DNA of 6,445 bases, taken from assembly GCA_023249935.1 (NCBI GenBank), contig JAHFBQ010000017.1, forward strand, positions 12,705-19,149, written 5' to 3'. The notes beneath the pieces are model-generated. The model worked only from the letters and a program-made list of their open reading frames with translations. It did no database searches and had not been told where the DNA came from. Numbering within the stretch: position 1 is the stretch's first letter; each line of letters starts with the position of its first letter. This stretch comes from a bacterium (GTDB taxonomy: Bacteria > Babelota > Babeliae > Babelales > RVW-14). Made by a program: the position numbers and the translations under genes. Shown here one piece after another: positions 1 through 5,584 of the stretch.

Positions 1-496
1 TACCTCTAAATCCAAGTAGTGTAGGCTTTTCTTGTTGCGTAATCTCAAACGAACCCATCTTAAGCTTGGCTTCAAATTTTTTTGGGACATGAAGCATGAG
101 GTAGTATGTATCGCTTGCTACCAGTTTTTTGTTTACGGGGAAGACAAATTCCTTTGTCTTTGCGTTCCATGTGCCGTCGCAGATGAGGTTTTCATCGATT
201 GGGACCGGTGCTTTATGGTCAGTCAATTTTTTTGAATAGAGCGAGGCGACCATTTTACCAACCGTGGCGCCATGCCAACGGGCGGTGAGTCCTTCAACAA
301 AGGTGGTGTCGTTGCTCTTGAGATTTATTTCGCTGATGAGAATGTGTTTTTCATGAGGTTTATTTGCTATGCGTTGTGCCAGCGGTGCTTTAAATTCGCG
401 CCATGTGCTTGATGATGTGAGGCTGAACAGCAGATCATGTTGAATAGCAGCGGTTGTTCCCGTAAAAAGCAGTAAGAAAATAAAGCCGAAAACCAT
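1..496 (-). CDS. Exported protein of unknown function, C-terminus cut off by the window edge
   Basis: The gene reads from an ATG at 496 leftwards and stays open for 165 codons to the edge, so only the N-terminal part is visible. The start is well supported: the purine-rich Shine-Dalgarno GGGGAGGGAG lies just upstream of the ATG. Residues 1-17 (MVFGFIFLLLFTGTTAA) form a short hydrophobic leader ending in an Ala-Ala that fits signal peptidase I, although there is no N-terminal Lys or Arg. The mature part has alternating hydrophobic stretches, such as ILISEINL and EFVFPVNKKLVASDTYYLML, that suggest a beta-rich secreted or periplasmic domain. I recognise no family. The gene sits downstream of the methyltransferase on the same strand, but the ~190-bp gap contains a palindromic repeat element, so co-transcription is uncertain. 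The reading frame and leader are seen directly; export is inferred. Confidence 0.75.
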   Translation of the reverse strand, partial: MVFGFIFLLLFTGTTAAIQHDLLFSLTSSSTWREFKAPLAQRIANKPHEKHILISEINLKSNDTTFVEGLTARWHGATVGKMVASLYSKKLTDHKAPVPIDENLICDGTWNAKTKEFVFPVNKKLVASDTYYLMLHVPKKFEAKLKMGSFEITQQEKPTLLGFRG

Positions 497-510
497 GATC
501 TCCCTCCCCT

Positions 511-622
511 AGATCTTGTCATCCCGGCCGTCGTCGCCAAAGCTATGCCGCCCACAGCAAATTGTTTGACGTTTGCGCCCGCCGAAGCTTTTAGCGAAGG
601 CTGGGACTTTGATCCGGGATCT
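511..622. repeat. Imperfect palindromic element, possibly a dispersed intergenic repeat
   Basis: This ~110-bp segment is GC-richer than its flanks and is bounded by AGATC at 511-515 and its complement GATCT at 618-622. Nested inside are ATCCCGG (521-527) against CCGGGAT (614-620), and two longer arms at 522-544 and 586-606 that match after a two-base gap with a few mismatches. A single strand could therefore fold into a long, interrupted stem. The outer motifs resemble the GATCCCGGATCAA...CCGGGATGACA style of small palindromic elements known from Rickettsia and other proteobacteria. On the minus strand one frame runs open through the element, as such elements often allow. It ends about 15 bp upstream of the ATG of the 1-496 gene, next to its Shine-Dalgarno. 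Only one copy is in the window, so dispersal is inferred. Confidence 0.55.
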
Positions 623-689
623 ACTCTATAGTATAAGCAAGGGAGATAGGGCAAAGTAAATAAAGTTGCAAAATAGAAATAAATATCAA

Positions 690-1541
690 CTAGGCTTCAT
701 CTTCGTCAGAATCATATCCGCTTGGTAGGATTCCTTGTGTATTGGTGCAGTATACTACGCGAGCAGATGGAAAATTCATGAACACTTGCTTTGAGTCTGT
801 ATATAAAAACTGGTCTCTAAACATGTTTTTATGTCCTTCTATTAGAAGAAACTTTAAACCGGCTTCTGTTTTAATGATGTGAGTAAATGTTCTTTTTACC
901 GTTGGAAAAAACATGTATTCAAAGTAAGAAACGACCGTATCTTGTTTTACTAGAGAGGAAAAAAGGATGAGGATTGCTTTGACAAGTTCCGGTTCGAAAG
1001 AATTAAGTGGCAGGCCGGAAACAAGATAGTCATATCCCGTAGGATCATAATCTTTGTGTTTTGGCCACTCGAGAACATCAAGACAATAAATATGTACGTT
1101 TTTTAGGTGGCCAAACTTATTAACCAGGATTTTATAAAAATCTTCATCAAGTTCTATAACGATGAATGTATCTTCTGATTTTAGCTTGTTATCAATAATA
1201 AACTTGGTGAATTTTCCAGAGCCAGCTCCAACTTCAATTATTTTTTTGCCACGTTTGTCTCCATCAATATGCTGAATCATTGCTTTGGCTAATGCGTCTG
1301 AGCTTGGAACTATTGCACCAACTGATTTTCTCTTTTCATATGCTTTTTTAAGAAAAGTTAGAACTTCCCGAGTAGGAGATATGGGTTTATGTAGAGCTGC
1401 GAAGGATTCTTTTTTTGGGGTAACAACGCAAGTTTGACCTCCATTGGCCATCTCGATGTGGAGTGGATAACTCAATGAAAAGAATAATGCAATGGTAACG
1501 GTTTGAACGTGATATTTTTTAAGTAGAGTAAACGGGTTCAC
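690..1541 (-). CDS. Class I SAM-dependent methyltransferase, phospholipid N-methyltransferase/KsgA-like, with N-terminal signal-like segment
   Basis: Predicted 283 aa with a Rossmann-type methyltransferase domain from about residue 60. Visible motifs are VGAIVPSSDALAKAM (74-88), typical of the PmtA/rRNA adenine dimethyltransferase-like group; the SAM-binding glycine motif IIEVGAGSGKFT (101-112); the ribose-binding acid E130 in VIELD; D155 in LDVLEW; and the motif IV-like VSGLPLNSF (174-182). PmtA enzymes methylate phosphatidylethanolamine and KsgA-type enzymes methylate rRNA adenines. The substrate here cannot be decided, though the flanking motifs favour the phospholipid side. Unusually, residues 1-32 look like a signal peptide or anchor: two lysines, then the hydrophobic run VQTVTIALFFSLSY, ending near EMA. 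The tail is acidic (DSDEDEA). The start is GTG at 1541, supported by AAAGGA just upstream; the nearby ATG at 1546 runs into a stop after two codons. It has its own promoter at 1602-1630 and stops at TAG. Confidence 0.85.
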   Translation of the reverse strand: MNPFTLLKKYHVQTVTIALFFSLSYPLHIEMANGGQTCVVTPKKESFAALHKPISPTREVLTFLKKAYEKRKSVGAIVPSSDALAKAMIQHIDGDKRGKKIIEVGAGSGKFTKFIIDNKLKSEDTFIVIELDEDFYKILVNKFGHLKNVHIYCLDVLEWPKHKDYDPTGYDYLVSGLPLNSFEPELVKAILILFSSLVKQDTVVSYFEYMFFPTVKRTFTHIIKTEAGLKFLLIEGHKNMFRDQFLYTDSKQVFMNFPSARVVYCTNTQGILPSGYDSDEDEA

Positions 1542-1601
1542 AACATTCCTTTGTGCTGGTCAGACGTATTTAAAATGGTTTATTTTTTGAAGAATCAGGT
1601 A

Positions 1602-1630
1602 GTTATATCAGGGTACGTGTTGTGTGGCAA
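1602..1630 (-). promoter_or_regulatory. Extended -10 sigma70-type promoter for the methyltransferase gene
   Basis: On the minus strand, -35 TTGCCA (1630-1625) is separated by exactly 17 bp from -10 TATAAC (1607-1602). The -10 is preceded by TGA, giving the extended form TGATATAAC. Transcription would start near 1595, leaving a ~54-nt leader before the GTG at 1541. The placement, just past the terminator of the upstream operon, makes biological sense. This is judged by hexamer match only. Confidence 0.55.
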
Positions 1631-1641
1631 GGAAGAGTTGC

Positions 1642-1676
1642 ATAAAAATAGAAAATCCCAACTTGAAAGCTGGGAT
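1642..1676 (-). terminator. Rho-independent terminator after the VOC gene
   Basis: Read on the minus strand, a 9-bp stem with one G-T wobble (1676-1668 against 1663-1655; the GC-rich core is CCCAGC/GTTGGG) closes a four-base loop. It is followed by the T-rich run TTTTCTATTTTTAT at 1655-1642. It lies ~32 bp past the VOC stop codon and would end the prfB-tilS-VOC transcript before the methyltransferase promoter. Confidence 0.75.
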
Positions 1677-1708
1677 AATACGATGACTTAAACTGTGGAG
1701 TAACCTTA

Positions 1709-2101
1709 CTAGCAGCAACCACCTGATAGATCTTGTATGAGCTGGTAGTAGTTGTTGTCAGTGTCTTTAAAGAACAACATTTTGACGTGGCCTGGAATTT
1801 CGATAATCTCGCCTTCAGTTGCGACACCACGCTTTTCTAGTTCAGCTTTTGCTGCAACGATATCATCAACGTTCATAGTGAGCACTGCATTGTGACCTGG
1901 TTTTATCGGGCCACCGCAATCATCGCCTGAATCTGCGCCAACGCCGAGTAAAAAGTTGCCTTTTTCTGCCTTAAGTTCAATCCAACCATGTTCTGATGAA
2001 TCTTGAGAAATGCTAAGACCTAGTTTGTTGGTGAAAAAGTCTTTTGCCTTAGTCATGTCTGTAGTGATGACCCACGCAAGGCCGAAACTTTTTATTTTCA
2101 T
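1709..2101 (-). CDS. VOC superfamily (glyoxalase/bleomycin-resistance fold) small protein
   Basis: Predicted 130 aa, the usual size of a single-domain VOC protein made of two beta-alpha-beta-beta-beta modules. Module 1 shows TDMTKAKDFFTNKLGL (14-29), the typical D-x-x-x-A-x-x-F-x-x-x-LGL helix, then the strand WIELKAEKGNFLLG (40-53). Module 2 shows HNAVLTMNVDDIVAAKAEL (70-88), then KMLFFKDTDNNYYQLIQ (107-123), the family's F-x-D-x-x-x-N-x-x-x-L-x-Q end. In metal-dependent members this last strand usually supplies a Glu; here the position appears to be Gln120, and no His is seen in strand 1. Catalysis is therefore doubtful, and a binding or stress role is equally possible. The protein ends in GGCC. 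The ATG overlaps the tilS stop as ATGA, with AAAGGA inside the tilS end as ribosome binding site, so translation is probably coupled. Substrate unknown. Confidence 0.85.
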   Translation of the reverse strand: MKIKSFGLAWVITTDMTKAKDFFTNKLGLSISQDSSEHGWIELKAEKGNFLLGVGADSGDDCGGPIKPGHNAVLTMNVDDIVAAKAELEKRGVATEGEIIEIPGHVKMLFFKDTDNNYYQLIQDLSGGCC

Positions 2102-3069
2102 AAGGTCCTTTCAGTTGTTGTGATTAATTGGAAAGTATCTGATTTTTTGTAGAGCGCCCAGCTGTTGCCAAGCATGTGAGTGCCTCCTCGCGGTGAATTG
2201 AGAAAGCGCAATGCTTCATCAATAAATCCTGCTGAGAGGTTGAATTGTACTCCGTTGGTGATGAACAGTTTTTTTAACACGTGTCCCTGGAGCATGGGGC
2301 TAAGTTTTTTGAAGTGCGGGAGGTTTCCATTTCCATCTGTATCAAAAATCTGTTCAAATGTAGATTGAACAAGTTCATCAATGAGTGTTTGTTCTTGTTG
2401 TAGCTGCTGTAGGGTGCGTGCAAAATTTGAGGTGAACCGCGGATCGATGTTGCGCAGAACCGGTAAGAGTTCGTGTCTGATACGATTGCGCAGGAATCGT
2501 GGGTTAGTGTTATCGCTGTCTTGGCACCATGGTTGATCGATGCTTGTGAGCCACTGCTCAATATCAGTTCGTTGCACTTCTAGGAGGGGGCGAATGATGA
2601 GCCCATCTTTGGGTTGCATACCGCACAAGCCTTCGAGTGATGCGCCGCGCAGGAGGCGGATAAAAAATGTTTCTTCTTGATCTTGTGCTTGGTGTCCAAG
2701 TGCGATGACATCTGCATTATGTTCATGGAGTACTTGATGCAAAAATGCGCGGCGTTGGTGGCGGCCAAGTTCTTCTTGTGAGCCGTTCCATTTTTTTTTA
2801 ATGACAATGTCGCGCGCATCCTTGGTGACGAATTGAACGCCAAGTTTTACGGCAAGTTCTTTACAGAACAGGGCATCGGCTACATCTTCCTGCCCACGCC
2901 AGTCGTGCTGAAGATGAGCGGCGATGATGTTGAGCGGAGTGCTTTTGCTGAGGAGGACGAGTTGATGCAACAAGAACACTGAGTCGGCGCCGCCTGACAG
3001 GCCGACGATGATACGTGGTCCCAAAATGAGTTGCTTGATATGTTCTTGTAACGCATTAACATCAATCAT
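2098..3069 (-). CDS. tilS: tRNA(Ile)-lysidine synthase
   Basis: TilS uses ATP and lysine to convert C34 of the CAU anticodon of tRNA-Ile2 to lysidine, so that the tRNA reads AUA and is charged with isoleucine; it is normally essential and cytoplasmic. The N-terminal PP-loop SGGADS appears around residue 24-29 in IIVGLSGGADSVFLLHQL. It is followed by HLQHDWRG (family HxxHxLR), IALGHQAQDQEETFFIRLLRG and the C-terminal signature NPRFLRNRIRHELLP. In the H-x-x-D-D-x-x-E-T motif the first Asp is replaced by Gln (HQAQDQEET); this position also varies in other TilS proteins. At 323 aa it is short, comparable to compact forms that lack the last C-terminal domain of the ~430-aa E. coli protein. The ATG is 5 bp after the prfB stop, and the 3' end overlaps the VOC start by four bases, so the three genes are probably one operon. 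Confidence 0.95.
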   Translation of the reverse strand: MIDVNALQEHIKQLILGPRIIVGLSGGADSVFLLHQLVLLSKSTPLNIIAAHLQHDWRGQEDVADALFCKELAVKLGVQFVTKDARDIVIKKKWNGSQEELGRHQRRAFLHQVLHEHNADVIALGHQAQDQEETFFIRLLRGASLEGLCGMQPKDGLIIRPLLEVQRTDIEQWLTSIDQPWCQDSDNTNPRFLRNRIRHELLPVLRNIDPRFTSNFARTLQQLQQEQTLIDELVQSTFEQIFDTDGNGNLPHFKKLSPMLQGHVLKKLFITNGVQFNLSAGFIDEALRFLNSPRGGTHMLGNSWALYKKSDTFQLITTTERTL

Positions 3070-3074
3070 AGAAT

Positions 3075-4175
3075 TTATTTTCCGTCTGATTGTGTTGCTT
3101 GGGATACAAGGTAGGCTTCAATAAAATCCATGATCTCACCATCGAGCACAAGGTCGGGCTGAGAAGATTCAAAATCGGTGCGATGATCTTTAACCATCTT
3201 ATAGGGATGCAAAACGTAAGAACGGATTTGTGATCCCCATTCAATTTTTTTACGATCGACCGCATTTTCAGTTACCAATCTGCGTTCTTCTTCTTGGCGT
3301 TCAAAGAGTTTTGCTTTAAGCATCTTGAGGGCGATTTGTTTGTTCTGTCCCTGAGAACGTTCGTTCTGGCATTGAACTATGATGCCGGTAGGCATATGTG
3401 TTATGCGAATTGCCGACTCAGTCTTGTTGACGTGCTGTCCGCCTGCACCGCCAGCGCGGTAGGTATCGATCTTCAGATCTTTCTCTAAAATTTCAAAGTT
3501 GACGTCTTCAACTTCAGGTAAGATGGTGACTGCCGCAAAAGATGTATGGCGACGTTTATTGGAATCGAACGGGGAGATGCGTACGAGGCGATGAACACCA
3601 CATTCTGCCTTGAGCAAGCCGGTGGCATTGCGTCGCTTGATGTAGAGCGTAGCCGATTTAATGCCGGCTTCTTCGCCTGATTGGTAGTCGAGAACATCAA
3701 CATGGAAGTTTTCTCGTTCACAAAAGCGAATGTACATGCGCAGGAGCATGCTTGCCCAATCTTGTGATTCGGTGCCGCCGGCGCCAGCATTGATGCTGAG
3801 GTAGCAGTTGGTGGCATCTTCTTTCTTGTTAAGGAGAAGTTCAAGTTTGAATTTAGCGATATCCCGGCAGAGCTTGCCGATATCATCTTTAATAAGTTCT
3901 AGTTGTGCATCATCATCTTTAAACATCTCAATAAGATCACTGCTCTCTTTATAAGCTTTAATGATGATATTGTAGCGTTCAACTAACTCTTTAAGGCCAT
4001 GATGTTCCTTGAGCAAGGTGTCACGCTGTTCATGTTGCCAAAAGTTTTCTTGGGAAGTGATTTGCGTAAGCTCGTCAAAGCGAGCTTGAAAGTTGGCATT
4101 GTCCCAATAACTAGTAATGGTCTTAATATTTGGCTGTGCGATAGCCAGAATCACATTTAAATCATCAATTAGCAT
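3075..4175 (-). CDS. prfB: Peptide chain release factor 2 (no programmed frameshift)
   Basis: Predicted 366 aa, full length for RF2 (365 in E. coli). RF2 recognises UAA and UGA in the ribosomal A site and triggers peptide release. The RF2-specific tripeptide SPF is at 201-203 in HRLVRISPFDS, which separates it from RF1 (PxT). The catalytic GGQ is at 245-247 in YRAGGAGGQHVNKTES, with Ala where E. coli K-12 has the unusual Thr246. Other landmarks are GGTESQDWASML (133-144) and WGSQIRSYVLHPYKMVKDHRT. The gene reads in one frame throughout: where E. coli has CUU-UGA-C (GYLDY), this gene has TAT-TGG-GAC (SYWDN, about 4103-4112), so there is no in-frame UGA and no +1 shift. The ATG at 4175 has AAGGA 9 bp upstream. 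It leads the prfB-tilS-VOC operon; 53 bp separate it from the upstream gene with no terminator visible. Confidence 0.96.
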   Translation of the reverse strand: MLIDDLNVILAIAQPNIKTITSYWDNANFQARFDELTQITSQENFWQHEQRDTLLKEHHGLKELVERYNIIIKAYKESSDLIEMFKDDDAQLELIKDDIGKLCRDIAKFKLELLLNKKEDATNCYLSINAGAGGTESQDWASMLLRMYIRFCERENFHVDVLDYQSGEEAGIKSATLYIKRRNATGLLKAECGVHRLVRISPFDSNKRRHTSFAAVTILPEVEDVNFEILEKDLKIDTYRAGGAGGQHVNKTESAIRITHMPTGIIVQCQNERSQGQNKQIALKMLKAKLFERQEEERRLVTENAVDRKKIEWGSQIRSYVLHPYKMVKDHRTDFESSQPDLVLDGEIMDFIEAYLVSQATQSDGK

Positions 4176-4184
4176 ACCACAGAG

Positions 4185-4199
4185 TCCTTACGCATAAGG
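4185..4199 (-). promoter_or_regulatory. Small hairpin overlapping the prfB ribosome binding site
   Basis: The prfB Shine-Dalgarno TAAGGA (4190-4185, minus strand) is the right arm of a short perfect inverted repeat: CCTTA at 4199-4195 pairs with TAAGG at 4190-4186 around a four-base loop. In the mRNA it could partly hide the ribosome binding site. The stem is only 5 bp and weak alone, so a regulatory role is speculative. Confidence 0.25.
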
Positions 4200-4228
4200 G
4201 TTATTGATGGGGGCAAGTCTAGCACGGA

Positions 4229-4867
4229 TTATGATTTTTGCGATCCCTGTGCTTGCAGGCCTATGTTTATCTCGTGGGATGTTGTATTACCAAGGGAAGT
4301 ATAGGGGATGGTGAGCGTCGTTGCTTTGGCTGGTAAGATGATGATGAAGTCCCCATGGTCATGTGCTGGTACGAGGTAATCGTGGACCCCATCTATCAGC
4401 AGGTGGGTGATGGTATGGTGGGTGTTGGCGGGGAGGTGATTGTTGTTCATGCCGATGACGCCGGCCAGGATGATGGTGGCGCCAAACATGATGCTTGGGA
4501 TAATGGCAAAGCCGATTACTTTGGTGAGCAAGACCGCCCAGCCAGCACCAAGCAGCCAGGGGGCGGCACTGAGAGACTGTGACAATTTTTTTTCTACCTC
4601 GCTGGGGTGCAAGGGTGCTGGGGTGCAGGTGTTACTTTTAAGCAGTAGGGGTTGGTCAGTAGGATTGGTGACCACAAGGTTATGGGCTTTGAACTTGTGT
4701 GTGAATAAAAGCTTCTTGATTGGGTTGTTGCAGCCAAAGTGATCATTGATCTGTTTTTTAGTGAGCGGAGAGCTTGTGATGTGCGGTACTGCCATGATCT
4801 GTATAGGGAGGAACGTTATGATTAATGCCGCTAGGAAGCCGTAGGATATGTATCTTTGGTTATTCAT
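4229..4867 (-). CDS. Exported/membrane protein of unknown function, paralogue of the adjacent lipoprotein
   Basis: From the ATG at 4867 the product is 212 aa. A GTG at 4879 would add four residues, but it lacks a ribosome binding site, whereas the ATG has AGTGAG 7 bp upstream, overlapping the end of the preceding gene. Residues 1-26 (YGFLAALIITFLPIQIMA) form a signal peptide or anchor. A soluble stretch with LVVTNPTDQPLLL (64-76) follows, then a ~38-residue hydrophobic block (102-139) that could make a membrane hairpin, then Gly-Met-Asn and a C-terminal domain with YLVPAHDHGDFIIIL (164-178). The neighbouring gene (4881-5528) has the same order of parts with matching motifs, so the two look like diverged tandem duplicates; only 13 bp separate them and they are surely co-transcribed. 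The protein is rich in His and Asn (NNNH, NTHHTITH). No family recognised; function unknown. Export and duplication are inferred. Confidence 0.75.
   Translation of the reverse strand: MNNQRYISYGFLAALIITFLPIQIMAVPHITSSPLTKKQINDHFGCNNPIKKLLFTHKFKAHNLVVTNPTDQPLLLKSNTCTPAPLHPSEVEKKLSQSLSAAPWLLGAGWAVLLTKVIGFAIIPSIMFGATIILAGVIGMNNNHLPANTHHTITHLLIDGVHDYLVPAHDHGDFIIILPAKATTLTIPYTSLGNTTSHEINIGLQAQGSQKS
4601..4627. repeat. Two-copy 11-bp direct repeat inside a coding region, G-rich on the plus strand
   Basis: GCTGGGGTGCA occurs at 4601-4611 and again at 4617-4627, a 16-bp period. It lies within the 4229-4867 gene and encodes its Cys/Pro-rich CTPAPLHPSE segment. It gives three closely spaced runs of three or more G on the plus strand. 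It may simply be a small in-gene duplication. Confidence 0.5.
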
Positions 4868-4880
4868 GATCGAACTCACT

Positions 4881-5528
4881 TTACGATAAGGTGTAAGAGG
4901 GTTGCAAAGACTTATGACAAGTCAGCAAACACAACTCATCACCTTTGGTGGTAAGCAGCTTTAAGGAGATGGTTGGCTGGTACGCATCTTTTTTGATTGC
5001 GATTAAAAAAGACGTTGTTGAGTGTGGGGGAATGACCTTGTAGCATGTTGCATCGAGTAAGTACGGCGCTGTGCTGCTTAATGTGCGCTGTGCGGCACGT
5101 TGAGACTGGTTGATACCAAAGAGGGTCAGGAGGCCCGCCAGAGGAATGCCAACTTGCCACAAGAAAAGGAATCCGCTGAAGCCAAGGATGGCTGCCGGGA
5201 TAAAGTAGCAGCCGTATACTTTTGGAATGAGCGGGGCTAGTTCAGTCAGTTTCATTATATGGGGCTGTATGGTGGCTGGGTCGATAGATATTGAGGAATC
5301 GGTTTTATTTTTTATCGACAAGACGAGAAAGTTGATTGTGCTTGTAATGCTGCGTGCTGCTGAGCTCAGATCGGTCGCTTGTAAGTGGTGAGCGGTTACA
5401 GTAGTTGTAGTAGAATCATAGGATCCTTTTGTTTCAATAAAAGACTGTTTTTTTAGTTGTGCTGGTTTAAAATGGGTGCAGGCGGGGAGTAATAGGAAAA
5501 GCAGCCAAGCATAATGAAATAATTTCAT
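4881..5528 (-). CDS. Predicted membrane lipoprotein of unknown function
   Basis: The product is 215 aa from the ATG at 5528. The frame is open further upstream to 5681, but that part overlaps the divergent phosphatase gene and has no leader. The chosen start places GGAT 8 bp upstream and yields a classic lipoprotein signal, MKLFHYAWLLFLLLPAC, with the lipobox LPAC and Cys17 as lipidation site. Next come a Ser/Thr-rich linker (about 30-65), a strand region NFLVLSIKNKTDSSISI (66-82), a hydrophobic block (104-138) that may form a two-helix membrane hairpin, Gly-Ile-Asn, and a C-terminal domain containing YKVIPPHSTTSFLIAI (163-178). This order and several of these motifs recur in the next gene downstream. 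No known family is recognised. It probably anchors in the inner or outer membrane by its lipid and perhaps by the hairpin. It is likely the first gene of the transcript carrying its paralogue and possibly prfB-tilS. Confidence 0.75.
   Translation of the reverse strand: MKLFHYAWLLFLLLPACTHFKPAQLKKQSFIETKGSYDSTTTTVTAHHLQATDLSSAARSITSTINFLVLSIKNKTDSSISIDPATIQPHIMKLTELAPLIPKVYGCYFIPAAILGFSGFLFLWQVGIPLAGLLTLFGINQSQRAAQRTLSSTAPYLLDATCYKVIPPHSTTSFLIAIKKDAYQPTISLKLLTTKGDELCLLTCHKSLQPSYTLS
5514..5528. promoter_or_regulatory. 15-bp palindrome at the lipoprotein start, possible operator
   Basis: ATGAAAT (5514-5520) and ATTTCAT (5522-5528) form a perfect 7-bp inverted repeat around one central base. It includes the lipoprotein start codon (codons for MKLFH) and lies at the edge of the 46-bp gap between divergent genes, where an operator could control both. 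A chance palindrome in AT-rich coding sequence is a real alternative. Confidence 0.2.
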
Positions 5529-5554
5529 ATCCTTTATCCGTACCTTAAATGATG

Positions 5555-5584
5555 AATGAATTTTGAAAACTATAATGAATTTTG
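5555..5584. repeat. 11-bp direct repeat spanning the phosphatase start
   Basis: AATGAATTTTG occurs at 5555-5565 and at 5574-5584, a 19-bp period. The second copy contains the proposed phosphatase start codon; the ATG of the first copy is out of frame with it. It could be a small duplication or paired binding sites for a regulator. Confidence 0.45.

Noticed and set aside
32..235. Plus-strand open frame of 67 codons
   Set aside because: Lies entirely opposite the well-supported 1-496 minus-strand gene and has no ribosome binding site or recognisable protein features.
367..654. Minus-strand open frame of 95 codons through the palindromic element
   Set aside because: Overlaps the 1-496 gene in another frame; the open stretch is explained by the repeat element, and the protein looks like random low-information sequence.
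1603..1830. Minus-strand 75-codon frame overlapping the VOC gene end and terminator
   Set aside because: Runs through the terminator hairpin and out of frame with the VOC protein; composition is not protein-like.
2180..2843. Several open frames on both strands inside tilS
   Set aside because: All are out of frame with the clear TilS protein and contain none of its motifs.
3485..3886. 133-codon minus-strand frame inside prfB
   Set aside because: Out-of-frame shadow of RF2; the RF2 motifs fix the real frame.
4171..4197. Eight-codon leader peptide (MRKDSVVC) overlapping the prfB start
   Set aside because: A start and stop exist, but there is no ribosome binding site and no sign of an attenuation structure.
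4355..4742. Plus-strand frames opposite the 4229-4867 gene
   Set aside because: They arise from the skewed G/T composition of the complementary strand; no start signal and no plausible protein.
5569..5574. TATAGT on the minus strand as -10 of the lipoprotein promoter
   Set aside because: No acceptable -35 hexamer at 16-18 bp upstream.
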